From NCBI RefSeq assembly GCF_000350225.1, contig NW_005179225.1:1-64000 (forward strand): 64,000 nucleotides of DNA, given 5' to 3'. Under the pieces are notes generated by a model, which did no database searches, was not told the origin of the DNA, and saw nothing but the letters and a program-made list of their open reading frames with translations. Made by a program: the position numbers and the translations under genes. The stretch is from Chondrus crispus. Lineage: Eukaryota; Rhodophyta; Florideophyceae; Gigartinales; Gigartinaceae. Shown here piece by piece: positions 54,130-64,000 of this stretch; the first letter of the stretch is position 1; each line of letters starts with the position of its first letter.

Positions 54130-54604
54130 AATGTGAGGATGACGCCAGAATCTGAGTAGAACCTGCTGAAGTTTCACCACTTCCCGACGCTGGATCTCAG
54201 TGCACAGAAGGGGATGAAATTCAAGATCACTTCAGTCAGATGGAACCTCCTTCCCCTCTTGAAGTACCGCGAGGATGTCCTCGTATGCCGGCCGAGAACA
54301 TCCCGAAAAATCATTATCTTCCATGGTCTCAAAAGCTAGCGACAGAACGGATAGTAATGATGCGGATGCGAATGTGAGGATGACGCCAGAATCTGAGTAG
54401 AACCTGCTGAAGTTTCACCACTTCCCGACGCTGGATCTCAGTGCACAGAAGGGGATGAAATTCAAGATCACTTCAGTCAGATGGAACCTCCTTCCCCTCT
54501 TGAAGTACCGCGAGGATGTCCTCGTATGCCGGCCGAGAACATCCCGAAAAATCATTATCTTCCATGGTCTCAAAAGCTAGCGACAGAACGGATAGTAATG
54601 ATGC
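54130..54604. repeat. 234-bp tandem duplication
   Basis: 54130-54363 and 54371-54604 appear identical, separated by GGATGCG. One plus-strand frame in each copy looks coding (LKFHHFPTLDLSAQKGMKFK), but stops are close. Confidence 0.85.
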
Positions 54605-55058
54605 ATACGATTTAGATTAGGAAGAGTACTTGGAGGATCCTAGAGGATTGAAGATGATAAGTGTGTCTTCTGGAGCCACTTCAAAGCTCTTTGAGAATCT
54701 CTGGAAAAGATTTTCAACCGAAAGGGACAAGATGCGTATGAAACATAAGGCAGATGTAAAAATTGGGAAGCAGTTTGTCAGCGGCACTTAAATTGGAGAT
54801 AGTACACATTGAATGTATTATTCAACTAATAGTCAGTTCTGGTATGAAGTCCGGAGTGTCAGGAAAACTACGTACAAAAGTCCTCGCTCATCGAATGGGA
54901 GCATAAGCTCGATGTCCTCACTCCGAATGTGGAGATAATATTCAATGCTTGCTTTCTCACGAGTAATTTCTTACAATGCTCCTCTTACAGTTGTACGGGT
55001 GTATGCCAATGGCAATGGAGGGGATGCGGATAGGGCTTCTGAGGCGGTCCAGACGTTG
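54605..55058. other. No gene recognised
   Basis: AT-moderate sequence without a long frame or visible repeat. Confidence 0.45.
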
Positions 55059-55135
55059 TTGTTCAGTAAGCAATTGCTTACTGAACAAGCAGATTTGAAC
55101 TTCTTCTCACTAGGTTAACCTAGTGTGAAGAAGTT
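55059..55135. repeat. Two adjacent palindromes
   Basis: 55059-55088 is a perfect 30-nt palindrome centred on CAATTG. 55098-55135 is a 38-nt palindrome centred on GTTAAC with one mismatched pair. Nine bases separate them. Confidence 0.9.
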
Positions 55136-55631
55136 AAAATTTGCTAGTGGTGTGGGCAAGCTACAAAGAGATTTGAAGTTCACTGTCGTTCAAAACGCAT
55201 TTTCAAGGTATGCGCTGATATATTCCGTATGTTCAGGGCGGAAAATCTGGATGACTTGGATAGGTCTGCGCCATGTATTGATGACTACTCAAATCGCCGC
55301 GACCTTGAAATCTCTTGCCGAAAAGATGGTGATGACCGCATTGGCACGCGATTACTCGACCGTCCTGGTTATAAGCTTCATCGATTTCTCAGGAGCATAT
55401 AACCGCAGCGATGACCTTTCTAGAGAGAGCGAACCAGTCTCGCAGAGGCGGAATCCAGGATACACCAACGCCGTCTGATACTTGTAGTCATGGAGCTGAG
55501 AGGGTCTACCGTCTCTTGAGTTCTCATCTTCATAGTGCTCGTGAAAACGTGCCGTTTTCTTTATCGGTCTCGGTTTTCTCCTAGTTCCCAGGAGCACTCA
55601 TATATTTGATGTTCATTAAAGCAAAACGGAA
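55136..55631. other. Unrecognised coding-like stretch
   Basis: A plus-strand frame to 55478 (KLQRDLKFTVVQNAFSRYAL) is open for over 100 codons but resembles nothing known. Its start would fall inside the palindrome. Confidence 0.25.
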
Positions 55632-56087
55632 ATGAAATTTGAGGAACAGGAATTCGAGTCGAACTTGGATGAAGTCCCCGCCAGAGCTGTCTGGTCTCTC
55701 AGTGCAGATAAGAGCATTACGAATGCGGCGGATGCTGCGAATAAGGAGTTGTTAAAGCATCTGTTTTCTACGTGTACGAGCATGGCCCTCAGTGTTGCAC
55801 ATGAGGTTTACGTGGTAGAAGGTAACGGAGTTCAACGAAAACACAGTGGGGGGAAGGAGAGAACTCTTCACAGATTGATTAATTTCATTGATATCGCTGT
55901 GGATGTCTGTGTGGAGTTTTGCAGAGTAAGAAGTAGGGAGATATTCCTCCGTGGGCATTTCAGCTCGTTGAGATGTGTCATGGTCGTAACACTACTGTTC
56001 ATGGCTCCCGAAATAGACTTTCAGGGGATGAGTATTTCATGTTCTGCGTTCCCGTGTCCCGAGAAGGTGAAGGTTAATGCAACTTGA
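55632..56087 (+). CDS. Unrecognised ORF, 151 residues
   Basis: From the ATG at 55632 (MKFEEQEFESNLDEVPARAV) to 56087. There are possible hydrophobic stretches near residues 90-100 and 115-125 (LRCVMVVTLLFMAPEI). No family recognised; it may be a fragment. Confidence 0.3.
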   Translation: MKFEEQEFESNLDEVPARAVWSLSADKSITNAADAANKELLKHLFSTCTSMALSVAHEVYVVEGNGVQRKHSGGKERTLHRLINFIDIAVDVCVEFCRVRSREIFLRGHFSSLRCVMVVTLLFMAPEIDFQGMSISCSAFPCPEKVKVNAT

Positions 56088-56312
56088 TTGGATGATCTAG
56101 TTCCAGGAAAAATGTGAGGAAGAGCATGTTGCAAAGCAGGTGCACTCGTATCACTCGCACAGAGTTTGAAATGCTCAATCATTGTCTGTACGATGGAAAA
56201 TGCGCAAATGTGGATCGTTTACCAGTATTTGAAGGAACAACGATACAAGAGAGCGATGATCTGCGGGCTGCCACCATTTAAATAAACGTATACGTAACTC
56301 TCTTTCAAGAAC

Positions 56313-57321
56313 TGTAGCATAACCCCCCTGGGGGACTCACTTCAGATTAGATCACGATTGATTTAGTTACTGTAGAGCCCGACGCTCTACAGTACCACCG
56401 AGCGTGTCCACGTCTGCCCCACTTCACACGTGCACGCGTGTACCAGGCGCGTACGAAGCGCGCACACACGAGTACCACGTGTACTGTCAGCACCGATGCT
56501 GACACCGTACAGTGCAGGCCGACCTGCACTACAGTAGACCACTACAGTACCTCGGTACTGTAGTGTTATTATAGAGGTTTGTATATTAAATATGAGCGGA
56601 CCGACGGCGGAGGGGAGAGGACAAGCACGGGCTTGTCCAGAACCTACCACCTAGGGTCCTGTGGCATAACGGCGGTTCGCGATTACATTTAGATCAGATC
56701 AATACGAACCACACACGCGCACACGTGTACCCCCACGTGTACGGAGCACACGCGACCACACGCGTACACGTGTAGGAGGTGCGTACCACCGCGCGCACAG
56801 TACGCGTCTCACACGTGTGCTGTCAGCCCCAACGGCTGACAGCATTACAGCGCGAGACGACCCGCGCTACAGTAAGTTACTACAGCATACCGGTACTGTA
56901 GTATTATGATATACGCATTGTATACATTAAATACGAGCGCGACCGGCGACAGCGTAGGGGGACAAGCGCGGACTTGTCCACGACCTACCGCCTAGGTCCG
57001 TCTTCCAGCTTAACTAACTCGCGCGATCTGTCTTCGCGCGCGTTAACCGGGACAAAACGGGTAGGGGACAGCCGCGTACGCGAGCGAGCCTAGATCCGCC
57101 TCCGCCCGTCAGCGCTGGTACGTTACCCAGCGCTGCTCCGGGGCATCGAGGCGTAGATCGGCCCGTGCGTACGCTCGTCCCCGACCGTCCCGCTTTACCA
57201 CGCTACCAGGGCCCGCTTTTCTGTCTCGTTAGCTGTGTGATCTCCCCCTCTTCTCGCCCCTCGTACGGGTCTACGTCGAGCTAAGTATACACCCCTTTCC
57301 GTTAGGGGGTGTTATACTACA
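56313..57321 (+). repeat. 5' LTR of element D
   Basis: From TGTAGCATAA to ACTACA. It shares with the C LTR the hairpin GTAGAGCCC-GCTCTAC type, CACGTGTAC clusters, a GGCTGACAGC hairpin and the 3' end GGGGGTG(A/T)TTATACTACA. The palindromic block appears twice (about 56370-56580 and 56690-56930), which accounts for the extra length. Confidence 0.8.
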
Positions 57322-57322
57322 G

Positions 57323-57335
57323 TGGTCTCCCGACC
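57323..57335 (+). promoter_or_regulatory. Primer binding site of element D
   Basis: TGGTCTCCCGACC, identical to that of element C and at the same one-base distance from the LTR. Confidence 0.6.
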
Positions 57336-57401
57336 TAGAAGACTCTGGAGTCCGATCTCCGAGAAGACTTCCGCTTTTCTCCGCGAACCGATCGCGTCGA
57401 G

Positions 57402-59970
57402 ATGAGCCAAGAGTTTGAGCCCTCGATCCGCTCCGAAGTGGAAGATCTGAGTCCGGCCGCTGTGCAGTCCCCATCCGCCCCGTCGGGCGACGGCGACGCA
57501 GGTCCTCGTGACCGCGAACCGTTGCTCGGATCCTCCGAGAAGAGCGGCGGCGATGTTCGAACGCATAGCCGAATACACCGAGGAAGTCCGTACTTCCCTT
57601 CGGATCGATGTATCGGACCATGTATACACTCGATGTATGGCCGAACTCCGCTCCCTGCGTGAAGGGAGGTTCGATAGAGTGACGCAGTCCTTAGAGAATC
57701 TCCAAGCACTGATCGACGAGTTACACTCGCGGATAGTGCTCGTCGAAGACTCCGGTTTCGCCTCGCCCGGACCGTCCGGGCAAGGTCGCCCTGAGAGGGC
57801 AACCTCGGTGAGACGACCCGAGGACCGAACCTCTCCGTCCGCAGAGCAATTGGGTGCGTTCGCGCACCTCTCCGCTGAGCTCGACGCCACTCGTCGGCGT
57901 GCTCGTGACATGGAACGTACCATAGCCTAATGGCTACCCGGTGCCCCCTCAAGAGGGCCCGGTGGTACCGTACCTCCGAGCGCCACCGCCCCCGAAGGTT
58001 GGCGTCCGACTGGTGCCGCTACCAGTCGGACTGCAGAAGGAAGCCGTCCTCCGATAGACGCGAACTTCGCGTCTGAAACCCAAGCCTTGCCGCCTATCGC
58101 CGGAAGTAGGCGGCAAGTGGACCACGTATCGTACGCGGACGAACAGAACCGTGGAGGAGCCGCCCGCCGATCCGGAGAACTGATGTTCTCCGTCGATCCC
58201 CGCTGGGGGAGCTACCCGCCGGCGAGTTACGCCGGGCATCCAGGTCCGGTAGACGTCCGCACGCTACCGGTTACCTCCTTCGGCACGCTGGGTCCCGCTG
58301 AACCCGGGCTTGGGCAGGTACAGACGATGATCCAAGAGTTCAGCGCCCTTGCTGACTATCGTCTGTACGGCTTGGATAACACCTCGAGGCTCGTTACCTC
58401 GGGTGACGCGGGAAGGATCGCGAAGTACGTCCAACGCTGTCGTAGGATCCGTCCCACGATGCGCAGCTTCGACGGTACCGACCCGATCCAGCTGCTGCCG
58501 TTCTTGAAGGATATCCGAATCACCTTCAACTCGCAACAACTGACCGAAGTTGTTGCGGTACGAGTCCTTGCGCACTTCCTCGAGCGCGACGCGGAGCGCC
58601 TGTATACGATTTATACGATGCGTGGCCTCTGCGCCGGCCAGCTCCATGACGACGTGAGCTGGCCGGGGCTCGTGAATCAAATCTTGAAACGCTACCTCAC
58701 GGACGACGTGTTAGGTGAAACGTACGACGCTGTCGCTACGTCGCGACAACAATCGCATGAGACGAAAAGCACGTTTTCTGACCGACTCGAGACTGCCGCG
58801 TTCCGATGCACGGCAGTCTTCTCCGAAGAGTCCCTCGCGCACTACTTCGTGCCGGGACTTGCACCGGCAACCCGTGCCGCAGTATCCAAAACTGTGCAAA
58901 GGCTGGTAGGCAGTCAGAGGACCGATCTTCCGACCATCCGCCGTATCGCCACGGCGGAAGGTACAACGTTCCGCGCTCGGCGCGGTCTACTCCTCCTGGA
59001 TATGAAACTGGCAGGGAGGGCTGGTAGGACTACGAAATCTGCCGCAACAAGTGAGCCCGCCTCGGCCCTCCACATCGGGGAGGATGAGTGGCAGGCCGAC
59101 CCTGTACTCATTACGCAAGGAGCAAGACACGAGGGGGGACGACCCCTCTCACCGATGTCGACCGGAACGACATCGAGTTACACGACCGCCTTCGCGGCCA
59201 CTCCAAGAGCGGCAAGGGGTACGGATCCCCGGGTCGCAGAGCTCGACATATCGAACCGAGATGCGGGAGGCGAAGCGCCTCGCGTGCCCCTTCTCACGGA
59301 TGAGGAGGCGCGGCACGCGGCGACCTTCGCCGCAACGGACGGCAGCGCGTACCTGTGCTGGCTATGCCGTACGTACGGGCATGCCATGTACGTGTGCCCG
59401 TTCCTGTAGCCGGAACAACGGATGTTCACAGCGTACAGGAACTACCGGTACCAAATGGAGACGCGCCGCGGAGGGCGCAATCTCCTCAGACAGTCGGTCG
59501 GCGACGGCCATCCCCCGCGTCAAGGTTTCCCGAATCGTTCGGGTGGCGGCGCACGCTTCGCCCCACGCGGAGGCGGGTATCGTCGTAACGAACTCAATCG
59601 TCGTGATCGACCGGATGACCGCCCGTCGGACACAAGGTATCCCCGTCAAGGAGGGAGAGGGGACCGAGACCGCCCTCGGTCACCCCAACAGGTACAAAAC
59701 GCGATCATGTACCTGCATGATTGGGTAGAGGATCTGTATTCTCTACTCACGAAGGGGCGCGAAGGAGAGCCGACTCCCCTCGTCCCTCATATCCTGCGAC
59801 AACCGGACGTCGCAGGTCAAGGACAGGAAGTATCCGAATACTTCGCTGATGTCGCGCGGCCGCAGTGGGGGGTCGTCCCGACCCACGCGGACAAGGACCC
59901 GAAGAAGACCTGGCCACCGATGGCCAGGAAGGTAGCTCAGATAGGACCGGTAGTTCGAAAAAAAGGGTAA
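57402..59970 (+). pseudogene. gag: Gag region of element D
   Basis: Homologous along its length to the gag of element C: N-terminal MSQEFEPSIRSEVEDLS, coiled coil (TQSLENLQALIDELHSRIVL), capsid-type region (FLKDIRITFNSQQLTE), CCHC knuckle CWLCRTYGHAMYVC and Arg-rich tail. Several breaks. Confidence 0.8.
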
Positions 59971-60099
59971 AGACGGTTACGTACACGCGGTCGCGTGAGC
60001 CGTCTTATCCCTACGAACTAGACCGGACCCCGCGTGCTCGCCAAGGACACGGGGGGTATTGTCCGATAATGCATCCCCCGCTTCCAGGAGCGAGCACAG

Positions 60100-63000
60100 G
60101 AAATCCTGCGGCGCCAATGCAGGAGAACGGGAGCGTCGAGGCCTCCGTAAGCCCGGCGCTGAAGGAGAACACCACCGGGACACCGGCAGCCCCGGTAATG
60201 CTGAGCAAACGCGATGGAAGTAATGCAGACCGGAAAGAGCACGTCGATCTCCTAGCTTCCGTGAGCCAGGGCCCACCGACGCATGGTCCTCCGCGTATGG
60301 ACCCGAGCACTCGAAGGGGCGTCACCGAGCCGCGGACGCCCCAAGAAACGCGCAGAAGGAAGCGCAAGAGGGGTCAAAACCGAAAGCGAAAGCCCCGACG
60401 GAACGACCTCACCGATAAGGTCGCGCCTAAGATATTCGATGGCTTCGTGTGCCTCATGACGTCAAAATATACAACGTCTTGGGCTCCGTGGCCATCGAAG
60501 GCAACGCGTTCAAGCCCCACACGATCGCCGTCGATACGTGTTCGGGGTACAACTTGGTGAGGAAGGCCGAACGTCCTCCCGACTGGACCCGTTACGTGAT
60601 ACGGGACGCGCCATTACCCCGACTGGTTGGCGCAAACAGTAACCCGCTACGACTTACGGCCGTCGTCCATCTCGCTGTCAGGTTGTAGAACACGACGTTC
60701 CGCATACCTTTCGTAGTGGCCGAACAGCTCGCTGTTCCCGTCCTACTTGGGACAGCGTTCATCGATGCCCACGTTCGCAGCATAGACATCCATGGCCAGA
60801 AGCTCGAACTTCGCCACGGTGGCTCCGTAGCCATCGTCTACGGGAAGGGGGAGCCGGCTCCCCCTACCAAGTGACGCGGACGCCAGACGAGCTGGCCGGA
60901 TGTACGAGAGGAGGCCCCCCAGGCGATCCGAATCGCCCACTGGGTTACCATCCCCGCGATGTCACAAGCCCGAGTCCGTGTGACAACGGCAGGGAGGAGC
61001 CTCGTGTTCCTGGAGCCAAAGCCCTCACTCCAACACCGACATGGAGTGAGGTTGACGAATGGCGTCGCAGAGGTTCTGCCGAATCAGACCTTCGACGTCA
61101 TCGTCGCGAACTTCTCGCGACGGGGTAGGCGGCTTCCGAAGCACACCGTCGTGGGATACGCGAAGCGAAACCCCCTCGAGATCCTCACGCCCGAACGGAG
61201 GGTCGCCGAGGGGATCGCGCACGCGCTACACCTGACCGACTTGGCCAATCAAGTCGGAAAGGTAGGAGTTGGCCGATCCAACTCCGACGAACAGACCACC
61301 ACGGGTGACGGAGAGGTTGACACGGACGAACGGTCACCTTTATACCACCCGACGGCGGGGGGTACTGTACCCCCACAGAATAAGGATCCCGAAAATTCAC
61401 CGATGGATTGGGAAAAAGAGGTTGACTTGTCATACATCGAGGATGACAAGCTCCGTGGCCACGTACTCGAGATGCTCCGTAAGCACTCGAGTCTGTGGAG
61501 CGGTGCACTCGGAACTATCCGAGCAACGGAGCACCTCATTACCCTCGAACCGGGTACGAAGCCGATACGATCGATGCCCTACCGTAAGGGGCCCGCCATG
61601 CGCGAAATGGTCGCAAAGGAGGTCAACAAGATGTTGAACGCAGGGGTTATCGAACTCGCGAGCACCGAGTGGGCGTCCCCGGTGATGCTCGTGCCGAAGA
61701 AAGACGGCTTTCTTCGGTTCTGCCTCGACTATCGACGTCTTAACGCGAAGACTGCAGCGGATTCGTATCCGCTGCCGCGTATGGACGACTGCATCGACTC
61801 GTTAGGAGATGCAGCCTTCTTTAAGACGTTGGACTGCAATTCCGGTTATTGGCAGATCCCGGTCGCTCCGGAGGACCGGGATAAAATAACCTTTACGACG
61901 CACATGGGCACGTTTTGCGACCTGCGAATGCCGTTCGGACTAAAAGGGGCACCGGCCACCTTCCAACGCGCCCTGGATATTATTCTCTCACGCGTTCGCT
62001 GGCAAATATGCCTCCTCTATCTCGATGACGTTATAGTGTTCTCGCGTACGCACGCAGAACATGCGAAGCATCTCAACACTGTCTTGAGCTTGCTTAAGAG
62101 TGCCGGAATCTCCCTTGAGCTTAAGAAGTGTAACTTCTTTCAGCCGAAGGTACACTACCTGGGACACGTCATTTTCCCAGGTAAGTTAAGCGTGGCGGAG
62201 ACGGCGGCCGATGCCTTCAAGACGTTCACGTTCCCTAGGACACTTACGCAAGTGCGCTCGTTCCTCGCGGCGTGCAACGTATACCGCCGATTCGTTAAGG
62301 GGTTCGCGAAGATAGCGCGTCCTCTGACCAACATGACGCGCAGAGATGCGAATCCTGACTTCTACAACCCCACGGAGGCCCAACTGAACGCGTTCGAGAA
62401 CCTCAAGAGGTGTATGACCGCTCCGCCGATCCTCGCGCTACCGCGGTACGGCCGTCCGTACATGATCGACACGGACGCGAGTGCCTACCAGCTTGGCTGC
62501 GCGCTGCTCCAGGAGCACGACCAGCCAAAAGATTGGCGCCCCGTAGGCTATTGGTCCTACTCGCTGAACGACAGCAAGCGCAACTACAGCGCCACGGAAC
62601 GCGAGTGCTTCGCCGTAGTGTGGGCCGTCCGCACACTACGGCCGTACGTAGAAGGAACGAAGTTCACCGTCCAAACGGATCACGACGCCTTGAGGTGGCT
62701 CATGTCCCTCACAGCGAGTTCCGGAAGACTCACCCAGTGGCGGCTACGTCTGGCTGAATACGATGTCACCATTCAGTACCGCCCCGGGCGCGTGCATCAG
62801 GTGCCCGATGCCCTGTCACGCCTCGTGTAGCGTCGTGTCGCCGATGACCCTCGCCCCACCATCGAGGTGGATGACGACATTCCCACCTTCGACGGGGGTA
62901 CGACCGTTCGAGGTGTATCGAAGGAGCTCGCGGACCACGTTTGTACCGCGAGCTGTGACCTTCAGGCCGTCCATGTCTTTGTGACGACACGGAACCAATC

Positions 63001-64000
63001 CGGGTCAAGGACGAGGTCGCGCATACAGACGCGTGACGAACCGAGAGGCGACGACGAAGCCCCCGCTCTCCAAGGACCCAATTCGTTTTGGGAGGAGAAC
63101 GACGAGTTCGACGCCGCCGACATCCAGCGCGCCGAAGACCCCGAGGCTAGCGCGCTCGACTCCCCGGTCGCCCCACCGCAGGACGACCTTCCGGCCCCTC
63201 TTACGATAGAGGAGATAGCCGAGGAGCAACGCGTGGATGACTTCTGCCAAACCGTTTTGGCACGACAGTCAGAGTCCCGGAACTCCGCGTTCTTCGAGGA
63301 CCACCAAGGGGTGCTCAAACGGAGACACCCCTTTGATCCTGATATCGTCCAGGTGGTGGTACCTCGGACGCTCCGCGCTAGGCTCCTCCGCCTGTGCCAC
63401 AACCCGGCCATCGCGGAACACCCGGGTCAGAATCGTATGTACTTCGCCCTTCGACGCGAGTACTACTGGCACCATCTCGCTGCAGATGTGGCTGCCACGG
63501 TGCGAGGGTGTCGGACCTGCGCGATGAACCGGGTCAAGTTGCGGAAACACCTCAACCGTTTGAGGTTGTTCCCCGCCAAGCGGCCACTAGAGAGCCTCGC
63601 GATTGACATCTTGGGTCCGCTCCCGAAGACGAAAGCAGGAAAACGTTTCCTCCTCGTTATCACAGACCGCTTCACTAAGTTAACACAAGTTGTCGCGCTT
63701 CGAACAGTGACCGCGTACACTGTCGCGACAGCATTCTGTGACGCGTGGGTCTTCAAATACGGCGTTCCGCGTTCGCTGCTGTCGGAAAACGGTCATAAAT
63801 TTAACGCGAAGTTCTTCCACAGCGTGTGTCGCGTACTGGGGAAAACTGACTTATATACGTCCGCGTATCATCCCCAGACGAATGGACAGGTTGAACGTTA
63901 CAATCGGACTATCGCGTCGATGCTTTGGAACTACGTCAACGAGCATCAGGATGATTGGGACGTGTACGTGGGACCGCTTACGTACGCGTACAATTCCCAC
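60100..64000 (+). pseudogene. pol: Pol region of element D, truncated by window
   Basis: Homologous to element C pol: protease AVDTCSGYNLV, RT FCLDYRRLNAKTA with LYLDDVIVFSRT, RNase H MIDTDASAYQLG, integrase AIDILGPLPKTKAG and PQTNGQVERYNRT near the right edge. Several breaks. The chromodomain would lie outside the window. Confidence 0.83.

Larger units (their letters stand above)
56313..64000 (+). mobile_element. Ty3/gypsy chromovirus-type element related to C (element D), decayed, cut by window end
   Basis: The LTR starts TGTAGCATAA, like element C, but is 1009 bp long. Downstream, the primer site and gag-pol are clearly homologous to those of C yet well diverged, and the reading frames hold several breaks (about six or more). 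The 3' half, including the end of integrase and the second LTR, lies beyond the window. It is an older member of the same family as C. Whether it carries an antisense ORF cannot be seen. Confidence 0.88.

Overview
The window is eukaryotic nuclear DNA that consists mostly of mobile elements and decayed genes. Its features point to a red alga of the florideophyte type, possibly Chondrus crispus or a relative: chromodomain Ty3/gypsy elements, large CACTA-, PiggyBac- and DUF7869-type transposases of a style I associate with red algae and oomycetes, a trehalose-6-phosphate synthase/phosphatase remnant, few introns, and an assembly gap of 287 Ns. The organism is an inference. No rRNA, tRNA or CRISPR array was recognised.

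Layout. 1-4.8 kb: a divergent pair of decayed transposon-like genes, one unknown with a ParB-like patch and one DUF7869-like DDE protein. 4.8-10.5 kb: decayed host genes (WD40 propeller end, small membrane protein, bifunctional trehalose synthase/phosphatase) and one intact ORF with a cysteine-peptidase-like Cys/His arrangement. 10.36-17.65 kb: a GT4-type glycosyltransferase pseudogene cut by a 6.2 kb gypsy element (element A, minus strand) with a perfect 5-bp target duplication. 17.65-18.6 kb: a host membrane protein with one probable intron. 18.95-24.6 kb: a second gypsy lineage (element B). 25.0-28.8 kb: a PiggyBac-type element with a PD-(D/E)XK-like nuclease domain joined to its transposase. 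28.8-30.2 kb: a Harbinger-like non-autonomous element. 30.4-34.3 kb: a CACTA-like transposase pseudogene.

34.7-48.2 kb: a GC-rich 13.5 kb gypsy element (element C). It has gag, pol and a chromodomain, a long array of short stem-loops, and a 791-codon antisense ORF that starts exactly at the 3' LTR edge. 48.3-56.3 kb: AT-richer DNA with a 63-bp tandem repeat, a 234-bp duplication, two back-to-back palindromes and a few unrecognised ORFs. 56.3 kb to the end: an older relative of element C with a longer LTR (element D), running off the window.

Elements A, B and C have LTR pairs at about 99% identity or better and so are recent. D and the DNA transposons are clearly decayed. Base composition follows these boundaries: C and D are GC-rich, while the DNA-transposon stretches are much less so.
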